Below are positions 23,301-38,845 of a stretch of DNA of 64,000 nt, piece by piece. Source of the stretch: Tomocerus qinae (lineage: Eukaryota; Arthropoda; Collembola; Entomobryomorpha; Tomoceridae); contig CM034548.1 in NCBI GenBank assembly GCA_020055645.1, positions 43,020,296 through 43,084,295 on the forward strand. Reading direction: 5' to 3'. Below the pieces are notes generated by a model. The model ran no database searches. It had not been told where the DNA came from and saw only the letters and a program-made list of their open reading frames with translations. Within the stretch, counting starts at the first letter, position 1. Every line of letters starts with the position of its first letter. Position numbers and translations under genes: made by a program.

Positions 23301-26300
23301 TAAATGGGTCATCCTTTAAATACACATCCACGTAGCCCGAAATAATTTGGCGATATACTATTGTCCAACTTAGGAAAACGAGTCTTAAAATTCTAACGTT
23401 TTGCAGCGCTTGCAATGTATACTCTAACAACTTAGGTAGATAGTTTATAGGTACCTGGGACTGAGCGTTATAATTATATGCCAAGTAAACTTTTGTTAAA
23501 TGGAAAGGATTAAAGTCTCTTCGGCCATGCAGTTTGCAGTGTACTACTAGTACTTATAATGTTATACAGCGCATTATTTTCGCTTAGGTATCTGCATTTA
23601 CTTATCCTAGTGCAGTATCATGTTTAACTTGTCCTCGTCTGGAATCCTTCATTGAACAAATATTTGTACACCCATACATAATTGGGTGCAAATGAGGTCA
23701 GAAACTCCCATTCTCACCATGCAACTCTAAGAAATCTAAAATTGCAAATCATCCTTAAACTGTTAACCAATTTCATCTCAACTATTGTATCCTCTTTAGC
23801 AAAAGGCATTAACGTGAAAATTTTAAGTGTCTTATGTTGAAAATCTAATTCCGTCAGTTCAGAAATCTACCGGAAAATGGAGCACTTTTACTGTGAAAAA
23901 TTATTGCTATGAAATGATTTTATTCAACTTTACTACAAAGAAAGTTTTAGTGTCTACCTATTGTAGATCGAAGGCTTTGCTGTTTTTAATATAAGATACT
24001 CAACGTGATTAAAACAATATAAAACTTGTTATCGTATGTCGTTGTGTAAAATGTATCTTCAAAAATTATTGCAATTTTGTCCTATCATAGGTTGTGTAGA
24101 AAAATAACGTTAGAGTTAACCCTCACATTCCTAATCTTTAATTACAGGTACCTGTTACTACACATGATATAAAGTGTATTGCATTGAGCATTACAAAAGT
24201 AATCAAATCCTTGCCACATAACTTCTTTGAAAGTTTTTATTAGCGTTATGAAACGAAGTCATTAAATTCCTCGACTGTATTAATAAAACCTCATATGAAT
24301 ATTGTATATCACATACGTAGACCATCTGCTGAGAAAGTCATAACGTTTGATATAATTAAACATAGGAATGTTTACTAGAAATACCAATTTATAGAGCAGT
24401 GGTAATAAATTATTGATTACATAGACAGGAAGTATTCCTCCAATCTCACATTCCATACTCTATCATCATCTTGCATGAGGAGTTTTAATGTGATCAAATT
24501 TATCCAGACTTAATTAAACACGCAGTGCAACTTGGAGTAGTTGTATTAATTATAACTGGAGACAGCTCCGCATGCAAGTATCAAAGACTGCTGAGGACTA
24601 TTACATCGTTTTGATATGTGCTCTGTGATTTACAAAGTTTAGATTTGCTTGAACAATTTCTGCCAAGTAATTGTTCCTTGCCACTTGTGCAAGAATTGAA
24701 GGGAGCACGCATCAAGGCAATTTGGTTCGTTGAAGGCAGATAAAATTATCTCATTCGGTGCAATTCCTTTACTTTCACTATCATCAGGGAACTCATGCTA
24801 CTACATTTCCACAAGAATCTAGTTGGGTAATTCACATGTCTTAAGAATAAAAATTCCTACTAAGGTTGCATTAATTATGCTTCATTTGGTTGGATGGGTC
24901 AATGTAAAGTATGTTGAGGAAGATTCTAATGGCGAAATGTCAATAAAACTTTCAGTCTTTATGATTTTTGTAACAAATCCAAAATTTTTTGTAATTAACT
25001 ATTCTAGATGCCTATTAATTCGATTAATTCCATCGTTTCTACTAGGTACATTTGTCCTCGTAAATTTAATGGGAAATAGTTGTTTGTCAATAAGGAAATT
25101 AAGTATGACATTATTATGTCATAATGCATATTATTATATGCTTATTAACCTGAAGTACGTAGGGACGTCAACAATATTTCTCGTTTCACTTCCTGTTTGT
25201 GACACTTTCTGACATAAATGGCAAGAGCAGTAGATACATTTGTAATTAATTATTATCGGTCACACGTATTGCATAGATACCTTAATACTGAATATATTTA
25301 AATATGATTATGTAGAGTAGATCTGAATTCCAAACAAGAAACAATTTCTATAGTGACATACTTATCGGAGATTCTGTTGCAAGTTGCAATAAAGTTATGT
25401 AAATAGTATACACTATCCAAATTGATTTGTGAATCCATGTGACAAAACATTAATAATCCGTGAAGACTGCATCATTAGAATAATTTAATCAACTCAATTT
25501 AGCAACAACGTAGTGAACAATGAATGTAATTGAATTTGATCCGAAATTATAATTTCCAATTTGTTACAGGGCTACACTGAAATTATATAATTATATCAAA
25601 CTCTGGAATTCCAGGATTTCTGAAGAACAGTGAATGTAATACTGTACGATAAGAGGAAATAAGAACTGAACGCAAACAAAGAAAGTTATACGGAAGACGC
25701 TGCACTTTTTACATCTTTAGCAAACATCTTTTTTGCACATTTGCGACTCTCTTGATTGCATGCAGGGTTTGCAAAAATCAAAATACGTGCTTGTGTACAT
25801 TATATTCAAAACTCGAGTCTAGGAAGTTTTGCACCTATACAAACAATTAGTAGTATCCAAAATAGGCTTCTAAAACTACCATTAGCTATTTTTGTTGCTA
25901 TTTATATGCCGAAATAATTTTCAAACAACAGCTGTATATTCATTAAAGTTATTTTTGAATAAGGAAATCTCAATAATTCAAAAATAGGTTTTTTGGAAAA
26001 AATGCATTTAACCTCTACAATCCAAAACCTTGCCCTGCCAGTTATGGTTGATTGCATCAGAGAAGATTGGGAATTCTGCAGGTAGGATAATATTTGAATA
26101 GAGAGGGAGGATGTATATGGAAAAGAACTCAGCAAGTTTGAATTAATAATGAAGTGAGACAAATTATTCATCGCAATACAATATGCATGTTCGTAGTATT
26201 TACATTATTATCCCTAATTATAACGTTGAAATAGAAAGAAAAATACTAAAACTTCACGAGTTACTGCATCCCTTGATACTTTAACAATATGTCACGACCA

Positions 26301-29300
26301 CGTAAACCAAAAGTTTCTCCTATCTCGGGCCTATCTAAATCCTCAAAGTTCTAAAGCAAAGCAGATTTTGATTTTTGTAATAAATAATGGATGGCCTTTG
26401 AGTCTCAAACTACAAAGTTCTTAAATAATGTTTCTAATAGGAAAACTGTTTAATTAGATTTGCATAAAGAGGTAAAATATCTGTACAAGTGACATATTAC
26501 AAACGTCTCCATTCCTTTTTGATTTGCTAATGTGTCCTCCATTTCGTCAGGCTGCGTTTATAAAAAATGCTTAGAGATAAAGTTAATCTACTACTTTTTT
26601 AAAGGATGGATTATTAATGACGTTAAATATATTTTGTAAGTTTTCTGCGGATCTAATACATACTCAGCTAAAATTATTCTATTTCTTAAACCAGTGCTTT
26701 GGGGATGGGAAATATTTCATCCAATTTAATGCATCAATATAACAATATAGATGAGTAAGCAATGCAGCAACCTTCTGCTTTAACAACATTTATTGTCTCG
26801 ATCTTCTTTGAATTCAGCATATCAGCTTTGTCAAAATACTTCTAGAATTTATGCGGTGCTACCTTTTGGGAAAAAACTTATATTCAGTATATTATTAATA
26901 AGGCTGCAGGAATAGTTTGCATCGAGTGCTAATAAATAAAATATATTAATGTTGTTTCCCTGCGGGTCAAATAATAAAGTAAAGGACTTGTGTATATTAA
27001 GCGAAATGCAATAAAAGGACATAATAGCGTAAGCCCAATGACAATATACTAAAAAGTCTATTATTGAATTAATTGCACCTTTGTAAGAATTAAAATGAAA
27101 TTTATTAAGTATAGAGACACTCTAAATAGAAGACGAAGTAGGTTCTTGTGCTTTGTATGTTTATGGGAGACAAATATCAGCAACTAATACTTGAACAGGT
27201 GCAACGTGCAAATCCCATGAAAAACAAGAAGAACTGCTACTGTGTCAATAGTAATTTTAAACTGTCTCCTTTTCTAAAAATAGCTTGTACATTTTTTGGA
27301 ATTTGTGGCATATTAATTGCTGCTATGATAGAAAACCTGCCTTATCAAATTTACACAAAATAAACAATTTTGTTTAACATTCAATAAAGATCACTCAAAG
27401 TTATGTGTGCGTGAATGTATAACGTGTATAACATACTGTATACATACATTTGCAAATGTGCAAAAAATTGGAAATATGCATGCTAAGTAGTTAGTACGTA
27501 GTAAAATTAAACAGAGATGCAGATTATTTTCTAAATTTTTGAAATTACACACTGTGAACAACAAATTTTGACAATAATTCATTCATAAGTAAATGCAGCA
27601 GTCAGGAGTCTGCAGTATAGTGTTAGCAAAACTGCTCTTATAGCTCCATGAACATATTTTCGTTGCAAGGAGTTCCAATTTTAACCTCTGTTTGTTTTTA
27701 TTGGCTACAAAATCCGAGATTTATAGTGTGAGTGAACCAGCTCCAGAAAATACTTGCTTTATATGCCCGATTAGCATGTTTTGCTATACAGGAATTCCTA
27801 AATTGCATTTACTTAGTCTCACTTCATATTTTCATGAAATATACCTTACCTATTCTGCAGCACAACAGAAACTTACTTGTTTAAACGCTGCTGCTGTACA
27901 AATGAAACGATGCCTCATGAATGCATTCACTCAGTCTGTACCATCAAACAAACCTCTTTTATGTGGAAAATTATTTTCATATTCAACTTTTTAAAATTTA
28001 AAATGAAGGACGCTAGGTCGATGTGATGCGTAAAATCAATTATTAAATCGATATCAAATGGAAATGGAAAAGAAGTACAGTTGAAAATGTAGTATCAACT
28101 GTTATGGAATTATAACAAAAGTTATGGACAATATTAAAATGAATCACGAATTGACAAATGAAAAAATTATCCTTTCCACCTCAAGCGTTAATTTAAGCAG
28201 GCAAAAATTTGTGAAAATTACAAATCGTATGCGTAGTCATTATTAGTCATGACGTACAAAAAGTATTTTGGTTTTGTTAATCCGGCGAAACTTTGTTCTG
28301 AAGGTGTATTTTCCATGAAAATAACTTTTCCATTAAAACTAGAAGGGTTAATCGTTTGAATTCAGCAAAATTTCTTCGATTTTCTGCTACTTGGCCCTTT
28401 AGCGTCAAAGCTTGGCGATTCAGTACGTATTCGTTTATAATTCAGAAATAGAATAAATCCGTAAAAGGGAATTTTACTTTATCATTATCTTAATGTTTGC
28501 ACTGTTGCGATTATTAGAACTTCTAGGACAAGTTACTAGGTGAAGCTAAATAATAAATACAGAATGATGACAATTTTGTAATCTGGAAACAAATCAATCA
28601 CTTAGTGATTAGATAAAACGAACGTTAGCCAGGAACAAACAATCGTTGCAATTCAAACGGAAGGGTTTCATAAGGCACACTTTATGTTTACACAAATAGG
28701 GACAGCATATTGCATATTCAGAGCGTTGAACGATATCAAGAAAAAATTATTGCCAGCCAAAGGCGAAAATGAGTCAGAAAAAAATTTTTCACAAGATTCC
28801 TGACAGACGAATTTGTGTCTCAACTTCACCTTCAGATGTCAATAGATTATATTTTTCGGGGAAGGGCATGTGTTGGTTGTTGCAGGAGGCATTAGGGTTA
28901 GTTAGACAGAGTAAAGTGTCACATCTTTGAAAATCTCAATTTTGGGCTTTCTGCTCCTTCTTTTGGGTAGCTTTGAACCAGTACTATCTGTAGTACTTGA
29001 GCTTACATAATAGTAAAAATTATGTGTTTTGGAATATCATGACTGATGCTTGGTTATTACGAAGTATGCATACTATTCAGTCTCAGATTATTTCAAATAC
29101 AGTGGAAATAAAGTCAGGGTTTATCATTTAGACCGACATTTAGACTCGAAATTGTAGCATACTTAGTTTTACGAGCACGAAAAAGTCAGCTTAAGAATTT
29201 GTAAGGTAACGCTATCGCAATGCCAACCAGGAATCTAGGAATGTGCTTTGCCAATCCACATACCAGATGTCTTTAATATTAGAATCATCTTAACTTCCCT

Positions 29301-32300
29301 TCCTATTTATTCTCTAAACCTTTACACAAGCACACTTAAATCGTCTTAATTCGCTACCGGGCTTTTTGCTTTTAAGACTTTTTACCTTTTATCGTTTTAT
29401 TTTTATATGCTACAGATAGTAAAAGTACTCAGTACTCAAAATTGTGTCAAGGCTGTTGAAAATCGAAACGTAACACAATGTTCTAGTTCCAATTTCCAAT
29501 ACATTCATGTTGGTACCCTAAATATCCTTTGACACATATAACATAACACAATACAGAATGAGTAATAGGTGACACTTCTTCAATTTTCTTATAGTAATTT
29601 ATACATATTTTGAAAAGGGGTTTTCTAGTTTCCACAAAGGAAATCATTATTCATGTTTTCCCATGCATTAATTTATGCAAATGCTTTTAAGAAGTTATGG
29701 AGCTCAAAGCAATTTTCTTCAAATGCTACAATTACTAACTTCAATTATTTACGTGTATTGAAGCTACGTTCCAGGAATCACAAAATTTGCCCTTCTACTT
29801 TAATGTCTTTTTCCTACTTCAAACAACTTCAAATTTTGAGCGTTAAGGTTAAAACCTTAAAAATGATTCTTCCATTAGGGCCTCGGTAGAAAAATACGGG
29901 TAGGTTTCAAAAACTTCTTCGAATCTGTAATTTGTAATCCGAACCATAAACCCACCCTTAATATTATATGACTTTAGGGTACTTATAAATACAAAAGTTC
30001 AGCCGCAGATTTAGATTTTGAAACACTTTATGTAAATTATATTAGTTATAGCGGTTAGTTTTTGAATTACTGGAATAAATAGTTATCATTTGTTATGATG
30101 TGGTTAACGAAAGTCTAGAAAAGATTTTTGAGCTGCTGGAATGAAATTTGCACACAGTGACTGTTTTTTGTGAAATGCTTACATACTGTTGAGATACAGA
30201 AGAGTGAAAGTTAGAAGCTTTTTGCTTTTGTCAATACGGCTAGAATTACATCGGGAAGGAAGTTTGCAGCTCATAGGATAGATGAAAGGAAATTTTCGTA
30301 TGTGCTTGCAATAGTATGTACCAATGCATTAACATCGTGACTTGAATGGGAACTTATTTCTTTAGTTTGAAATGGTATTACATCTACTGTTGTATTTTAT
30401 CAAAGAATTATTTAAAATTTAATTAGGAATTCGTTGGAATTCTAAATATCCTAAAGAAAGCAAAAGGATAAAAATTAACTTTGATCAAATATCTTAGTAA
30501 ATATGAAAGGACACATATAATTACAGAAATTAGTGAAATAAGAGAATGTATTTGAAGTTTTATGTCACAACACAAGAAATCTGTATTATAGTTATTAACT
30601 CAATTCATGGAGAATAGTAGAATGCATAAAGTGCTGGTGCAACGACATAAAATGTTAGTGTAGCGATCTAATTTATATTTGTACGCTATACTTAGCCGTT
30701 ATTAGCAAACAATGTAACTTATGATTGTGAATATTACAGCATGAAGGCATGACCCCGTGCGCCACTTATACTGCAAATATTTAGGTTTTCTGAAAAGGAT
30801 CAAGGCCATCTTTCACAAATGCCTTTCAAGCTATTTGGGAAACACCCAGTCATAAACTATATTATACTTAATTATTACATCTCATCCTGTTATTTCCATC
30901 CACAATTATTATTAGGGGACACTTTTATTGTTGCCACGTTTTCTTCTTTTAAGGATGCGCTTAAAACGACATCATCAGCACTCGTGCCTAAGTAATTGGG
31001 ATAATTCTTGCTATAATCCCTAACTCATGTTATTTTAGAAACATCTAACTGCCACTATATTATTACTATTATTTATTCAGTGTCAATGGGATGACATTAA
31101 ATTCTCCTTCGCTGAACACAGTTTCATACCTATTTACTAATACTGTACTGACGCATTAACTTCGCAATTACATCTCCCAAAATAGAAATAGAAAAGGTTG
31201 TCTAAAACTTTTCACTGTTGAAGTTGTATCTCTATACTTGTACACTCTAGTCTGTAATCCGTAAATGCTCAGTTATCGAATGTAAATGGTCTGCATTTAT
31301 AGCTTATGCAAAGTAGACCTCAAGTTTATGCTTTCTATTACGTTTGATTGTAGCTCCGTTTTACAAAGAGAACTTGGTGCAAACATGTAATTTAATCGAT
31401 TACAATATTCTATCCTTTAGTTATTGCAACTCTTACAAGTTCAGTAAAGCTGATAATATGTTTTAAACCTACACATATTTTGAGGGAGAAAGCAAGAATT
31501 AAGTGGCAGAGTTACAAAACATGTGCAAAGAATCATCAAGCTGAATAAACATAAATTACAGACTACACGAGATGTTCAAGGTTTTACTTTGTTGTTAGCT
31601 TTCTTTAAAACTATAATTTAGTGCCCCAAATGACTCTTACTGTGAAAAGATGCAATTACTAACATGTATTTGTTGGACAGGGTGAATCACACTTCTATCA
31701 TGGAAGCACTTCACAGAATTTTCAAACCAATAGAAAAAGAAGAGATGCATTTAGATACATCTAGCATCTATATATTTTACATGCTATATTTCATGCAATT
31801 TCAATTTGAATATTTTGTACATTTTGAATGTATACAAGACGTTTGAAAATTCAAAAAATTGTCACTTTTGTCATTTTGATAGCCTAAAGTTTAATATTAC
31901 TAACTATTATATGAACAATCTTACGCTTCTCTTGTAGACACTACACATATAACCTTGTAGGCGGTCTAATTTCTTATTCATAAAAAATCAATTTATACTG
32001 AATTTTAAAACAAGACAATTAGATGAACTATATTTTATCGCAATTACAGATATTGTCTATTATGTAAAATTTTGTTTCACAACGGGTCAAGTAGTAAAGT
32101 ACTTATGTACATATATCAATTGAAATACAATAAAAGAATATAATAGTATCAATTGATTTTAAATTTAAAGTTGCGACAATTCAAAAATTCGGTCAACTAA
32201 GAAATAGATACTTTCGGTTTCCTGAACAAAAGTTAGCCAAAATAGAAGGACATACAGAGCTCGTGTCTTCACGAACAGGTAAACAATGTCCTTCAAAGCA

Positions 32301-33527
32301 GAAACTATTCAAATTAGTTCTGTTTTTCGATGCATCTAAGCGCGAATACAATATAACTTTGGTAATCTCAGTCTGAATTTCTGAATAATATAAACTGGGA
32401 CAAGTATTAAGCTCCAGAAACTCCAGTGAACAACATAATTTTATCCTAAAAAGCATCATGTCTTGACAGTTGAGGTGTAAATACCAGATAATTTTTCTAT
32501 GATCTCCGCCATACTGAGAAATAGTAAGTCACATTGATCATCAGACTACTGTTGTCTAGCCAAATAACTGCTATCACTTTAATTGTGTCTGCCTTTTCGC
32601 AAGATTTCTTTTCAAAAAGAGTTTTCTCCCTACCCAGGAGATAACAATACAATATATGACATTTTTTAGAGTTTTTTTTAAATCTGTTGTAACGATAGAA
32701 TATCGTTAGCGTAGGATTGTACAAAAGAATGAATATTATTATGGTCTGAGTCTAGTAAGTAGAGCATAAAGATTTATTCAGAGAAAATATAATTCGAATG
32801 ACTCTAGGATTTGCCTGAAACGATGAATCTGGACTCTGGAACGAAAATGTGTAACTCTGAGAATTCATCTTTGATTAAATATCCGTAACATCTAGAGGCA
32901 ACAAGAACGATACAATCAAATAACTAATTTATTAAATTCCCATTTCACTATAAAATGATAATACTGATTCTATTGAAATCTTCATTACCGTGTAGTTTTC
33001 AAAAGCTTAACAAAAACTATCAGCTAGTAGAGTCATGAATAAGATTTTGGTTATAGTGGTTGTAAATTTTCCTCTAAGCAGTCTATTCCTGTACAAATTA
33101 CTAAAATTCGCAACCGCATTGATAAACAAAACTTTTGAAACACAAAATTTCTCATTAAGTATTACCGTAGATAAAAGTTTACTAGTTTAAAATTTTGTTT
33201 CCAAGTGGTAACTTCACTAACAAAGGCTGTAAGCAAATAACACACCTAACGAAATTTTGTGAAAGCTGTTATTGAATTCTCAAGACCTAATTTACAAAGA
33301 AAACTTAATTGCTTTGCACGGATTAATTAAAGGACAATCCTTTAACACAAAAGTACTTAGGTGTAAAGTTGCATGATTGCATGCCAACTGCTATATAAAA
33401 GTATTCACATTCAAGGGCAACACTAATTTATATATGCAACTAGAATACAGAATTCATGGATAGTCGAAAAAAGTTATATGTAATGGGAGACTCTTTGACG
33501 AAAAGTCTCTTGAAGGAATTCACACCT
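20397..33527. other. 13-kb AT-rich region without supportable genes
   Basis: Only short or unsupported open frames. The longest is 129 codons at 24823-25212 (+, starting at TTG); it is hydrophobic, but a frame of that length is expected by chance in this amount of AT-rich DNA. No splice-bounded exon, RNA gene or array was recognised. It may be intronic or intergenic. Confidence 0.45.
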
Positions 33528-33661
33528 ACAAGGCCGCAGCGAGGGGGGGGGCACCGGGGCACGTGCCCCCACCTGAAATCGAGAACAATGAAGAAATTTT
33601 TGTCTAAAAACCCAAAAACTTCTGCTGCCCCCCCCCCGAAATTTTTTTCGCCCTGCACACC
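33528..33661. mobile_element. GC-rich transposon end remnant (hAT-like)
   Basis: AAGGCCGCAGCGAGGGGG followed by a G-run, a C-run and CGAAATTTTTTTCG stands out from its AT-rich surroundings. It contains the perfect 14-bp palindrome GGGGCACGTGCCCC at 33556-33569. This style of end (GCCGCAGCGAGG plus poly-G/C) is common in degraded hAT-group elements. I cannot define both termini or a target duplication. The open frames on both strands here are not genes. Confidence 0.45.
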
Positions 33662-35053
33662 TAACGAACTGGATAGACAGCTACGCAAATAATAAAACCT
33701 GTATATTTAATACAAGCATGTAGCATATAACCACATCAGCTAAAGCTTTTCCGCAGCAATCGAACATGCTTGGCTCTAGTACTGTCCATAACTATCTGGT
33801 GACATAAAATTCAGTTGATATGCAACAATGATGAATAATTCTTGATGAGACTGTTTTTAAAATATTTCGCTAGTACCAACTAGAGGTAGAGCTTTATGAT
33901 GCATTGAGACCCTCAGGCTTCATTGTCATTATATGTGTAATTCTCTATTAGAAAATGGTATCAGGGCAGACAGCTAAGTTACAGGCATTTGGATTTTGTG
34001 TGATATAAATATCTTTTGATGCTAAGGAATAGAAATCCAAAAACAAATCGAATAGCCAGCATTGAAGTGGGTAATAGCTTTTACTAAACAGATTTGGTTC
34101 CAGTCGTAGAATTTAATTGAATAGACATTTAACATTAAATAGCTATGCTCAGATCATCAGATGCTTATTGGGGTATTGCAATACGGACGCTAAATGGTGA
34201 AGCGAAACTAAAATGTAAAATGTTATTCATATTTATTGTTATACTTATTGTTGCTTACTATGCACAAGAATTTTGTATTTTTTAGAAAGCACTTCAGTTA
34301 AATCTCTTTGACCCTGAAAGGGTTTGGTAGATTATTTGGGTTGTACAACGTTTGTATAGTGTTTGAACTAAATTAAATACCTGTCCAACATTCCATGAAG
34401 GGCACAGAGCTTATATGAATACTAATTAATTTTGTAATTAATTTGTTTACATATTTTCGTGAATTAAGCTTTGCCAGAAGGCTTCTACAAGTTTTAGGAG
34501 GAACTTTAGAGATTAGAAAAAAGAGATGAAACCAAGTGTGGGCAAGGTAGAGATTTTTACATACTTTTGTGAAGTATCTAATTGCAAACTTTTAAAGGGA
34601 TTCTCAAAACAGAGCTGAAATAAATTCTTTAGCAACTTTGGAGCATCGTGCAGTGCCCTTAGTAGATACGACAAAGTTTTGTTTACTTTACCGGAGATTG
34701 ATATGATTGTAACTATCAAGTAAAACTCAGATCTAAATTTTGCCTAAGGCAGAAAGAATATATTTTTGTAAATAGTAAGCACCTGGCAGCTTTTACTGTA
34801 GATTCCTACCTCTTCTATAGTTGACATGAAGACTGTTATCAAAAGTATTGAAGGTTATTGAAAACAGTTTTTAAAAATGTAAATAATTGCACTCTGTTAT
34901 GATTGCGCTTCCCCTGTAAATAAAAACTTGTGCTTTTGTAAGGCTAGTTGATTAGGTATATTGCTTAGAGTGGAAGAAAAAATTCTGTAATCTCAATTTT
35001 ATTGCTTTGGATGGTTTATATTCTATTTGAGAATGTATGATAATAAAAGAAAG
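33662..35053. other. Non-coding; no gene seen
   Basis: AT-rich, with only short unsupported open frames and no recognisable repeat. Confidence 0.4.
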
Positions 35054-35483
35054 CAGAGGCGGTACACACTCGAGCGGATCGGGCGATAGCACAGGGCCCC
35101 GTGCTGGGCCTGATTTTTAAATTTAACCATATATAACATCTACAAGAAATAGTAACTAACGAAATACTGATTAAATTTTTTAATGCAACTTAAAATATGC
35201 AGTTTTTTGTATTTCCTTATTCCCACTAATAATTTGTCATTTTTCCAATTAATTCAATTTTCAAGTAGGTGAAATATTTTTAATCAACAGAGCAAAACAG
35301 AACAAATTTGGATACTTTAGCGCTAAAATAGCTGCAAGCTTTACTTGTAATTTCATAACGAAACGTTTGCAATTAAACCGTTATTGAAATCCCCTTCAAA
35401 AGAAAAACTGCAGAAATAGGCATAGGACCACCCCCCGCCTTGAGGGTCTCGTACAGGGCCCCAGGGACCTAGTGTAGCCTCTG
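35054..35483. mobile_element. Probable hAT-like MITE (430 bp)
   Basis: Begins CAGAGGCGGTACACACTCGA and ends ACCTAGTGTAGCCTCTG, giving inverted ends of CAGAGGC plus TACAC. Subterminal GGGCCCC motifs occur at both sides (35093-35101 and 35456-35463), enclosing AT-rich non-coding DNA. The flanking octamers AAAGAAAG and AGGGCAAG match at only 5 of 8 positions, so the target duplication, if it is one, has decayed. Confidence 0.55.
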
Positions 35484-38400
35484 AGGGCAAGTATGAGTTC
35501 ATGTCACAAACCAAGAGATATTATTACATATTTAATTAAATATCACTTAAACGCAAGATATACACCGAAAGGGAAAATAAAAGCACTGCTTTATAGTCAA
35601 CGCCGTACCAAAGTAGCAGCAAAAAAGGAAACAAAGGCCAAGCCAAGAAGACCTGGAAAAGTACGAGAACAAAACTCGTCAGGCCGTCAAATACATTATT
35701 AAAACTGCAGAGAACTCACGCGTAATGCAAATGAAACCTACGGCACGTGTTCATTTATTCTAAGCGTAATTAATACATGATTTTTTTCAATACAATTTCA
35801 GCTATTAAAGTCTATCCACATACAAATAGGTACAAATTTCCTAGGTGCATATATTATTCGGATCATCAGTGCCATTTAGTATTTATTTAACCCTGCACCG
35901 AGTATGCAATTCGTACACAACTTTCAAGTTTATTGCCTGAACTTGACAAGTTCACCTGATGCCATTGATTTAATACGACCGTGAAACTTAAAACCATTCT
36001 GATTTGCCAAGTACATCAGCCTACCTTTAAGTGGCATATTATTAGTCTAGTAATATATCTGAAAAGTGTAGCAGCTCAATTCTGCGATTTAAGTTACAAC
36101 ATCATTTCTGTGTAACTCTTGTAACTATATCGAACAACACACTAGTTTGCTATTGCTTTGAAAATTGTCATTTTCGTACTAGGGAAAGCGAAACAGTAAT
36201 AAACACCACTATGCGCTGACCCTGCATGCAATTCTACTTTATTAAATTGCAGATTTAATTTCACCGACGCTTCCTATCTCCAAAGTCTAGTAAAATGTTA
36301 CAACGTTTTCTCTTTCTCCAGCTTTTTTCCTGGATGCAAAACTCATTACGACAGTTGGTTTTAGAATTGAACTCTTCAATTTTTAATTCTTCTAAATAGG
36401 TTGTGTTCAAATTATATAGAATTGCACTAGCTGTAGGGCGATAGCCTTAAATGTAGATCACGATGTGGCTATATTATAAGGTAGACAGTACTATCACGAT
36501 TTTCATGATTCGTTTACGGTAAAAAGTCTCTTGGTTCCTAACGAAGGACCTGCCGTGTAATTTTTCAGGTGGTCTTGCAAATAAAAAGGCTCGATTTATA
36601 GCGTGCAATTTGTCCAAGTTTCAATAAAGTTAGTACAACTTCAGTTTCATGGAGAGAGGACTTGGAAGTGATGGGCAGCAATAAATAGGCTGCAAAATTA
36701 GTAGACCTCTTTTCTTTTGTGCTTGCATATCACGAATCCTTTGTAGTTAAGTGATTCGCCATGTTTCTACTCATTAAATCTACTTCATATAGTGAACTGG
36801 CTGAACCATGATGCCACTAAAAAAGGATGCACTCATCACATTTCGTTTGAACATATCGACCTATTACATTATAACAAAACAAAGTCCGTACTAAAATTTT
36901 ATAGCTTTTATACTAGGGGCCTTCATTTGTTTTGATATATTGTTTTAGGTACCTGCGTAAGAACACGGATACTACTCTTTGCAAAACAACCAATAAATAC
37001 TGATAGAGCACTTCAAAACTGCATTTTATTAAAAATAAACCGTCGGGTGTTTTTAGATTTCTGCAGCTCACCTTTGGCTCAGTCTTAAGAAAATGTAAAA
37101 AAAAGCAAGAAAGTGTATTTGTGGAGATATTTCTAATACAAAAAGAAAGTTTTCTTTTCCGCAGATTGGAACTTTTCTGAAATTTCAGCAACAACATTTT
37201 GACTCTAGTTCCAGACGGATGGAGTTTAATAACTGGCTTGTAAGTTGTGTTCTGTATATGAAATGACTGTATAAAAATAACCTGCAACACATCCACATCT
37301 GTACAATGGTATGAGTTCGGATCTGCGATTAATGCTTATATCTTAGTAATCTAGTATAGTTGTGTAAAAGCAAAAAGTGGTTGCTAAGACTTCGCTCCCA
37401 CCCACCGTGTGAACTCTTATCTTATCCCCATTATTCCCACTATCTAGTAACCACATCTCTCATCCCGAAAATCCCATATAGCTTCACAATAACTACCTGT
37501 ACTCTGGGTTGGTCCTGATCCCACTGTGCATCATATCTGTAATTATCACTGTCGGACCAAGACTCAAGACATTACTGAAGCGTACCTTCATTAATAACAC
37601 AGAATCAAAGGCTTAATTTGGAAAAGATACCTGTCTTATTCAACGATGCACCTGCATCTTGCACCCAGTACTCGCATATTCATTCTCTACTTTCTCCGGC
37701 ATCTTTTCTTCTTCGCAAATCTAAATGGAGATTACGAGTCGAAGGATTATGTGCATGAAAGGTCAAACCCGAGAACAATGCAACAGATCCTAATCTCATT
37801 CTCCAATATTGTGACAAATGGACAAATCCTCCATTTTCCCTTATTTAAGTGATAAAGTGGAATGACCCAATATATTTCCCAGGAGTCTCTTCTCTCAATT
37901 GTGTGTCAATAGAAACAAAGCTGGAGAAAGTGCAGATATAAAAAAAGACAGAGAAAGCATAACAAAAAGAAATAAACGGAGTTTCTTACCCGTTGATAGC
38001 CATGACGGAAAAAGTAGTTCAGTTTCAGATCAGAGGAGATAGCTAGAGATAAGTTGTGGGAAAGTAGTATTCAGTAGTAGAATAACCCAACTTGGCTTTA
38101 CGGTCTTCTCGTAGTCGCGTACACTTTATTTTCAGTCGGTTCAGTAGCTTCAGCAGAGTTGAGTTGAGGTTGTTAAGTATGGTCTTCTTGTTGGACAGCA
38201 ATATAGGATATTACAGTAGTAAAGGTGATTATGTGAGTGAGAGCGCTGTTTTCGTCTTTCTTTGTGGCACTAAGCTGATCCAGCCAGTCGAAAAGGGAGA
38301 TTTAATGACCAAATGCTTTTCAATGTGCTTTGTAGCACCATAGAGATATAATGAGCTTATTATTGTGATTCCTTCTATAGCAAAGTCAACAGAGAAGCAG

Positions 38401-38845
38401 ATTTGATATTTTCATTCAGTTCAATAGAAACCGAACAAAAAGGTACTTGCCAACATCTTTTCATTCACTTGACGGGAGCAATGTCATTGAAATAGAAATG
38501 GAACTACAAATTTTTTGAGAGTCCTAAACTACTTCAATATGCAACAATCGGCAAATTGCCTAGAAAATGTGGCTTCCGTTTGATTATTATTTGAGCTAAT
38601 CAAGTCATGTCAAGTCTGCAGGCTTTAGCGAAGAGTTCCAGCACTCCCAGTCTCCTTTCCTGTTTATCACAACAGATTCCAAAGTTAATTAAATAATTCG
38701 GTTCTCGTCAAGACCAAGGCTTACGGCATATTGTTTAATTAGCTTTAACTATTGTGCAAACAATAGGCGGCAATGAAATATTTAGTCATACTAATCCTTT
38801 GCAGAAATGATATTATAACTCTGTCTATGACAACCATACAATACA
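35484..38845. other. Non-coding; no gene seen
   Basis: Short open frames only. The frame at 35493-35702 (+) encodes a Lys/Arg-rich peptide, and 36913-37296 (minus, 127 codons) is the longest; neither shows a domain, splice sites or a homologous neighbour. Confidence 0.4.

Noticed and set aside
24823-25212. 129-codon hydrophobic frame from a TTG codon
   Set aside because: Length is within chance expectation for this amount of AT-rich DNA, there is no ATG start, domain or splice support, and the loose GPCR-like look (LIRLIPSFLL) is not diagnostic.
33440-33692. Overlapping open frames on both strands rich in Gly or Pro
   Set aside because: They run through G and C homopolymers of a transposon-end remnant.
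36913-37296. 127-codon minus-strand frame
   Set aside because: No domain, no compositional difference from surroundings, and length within chance expectation.
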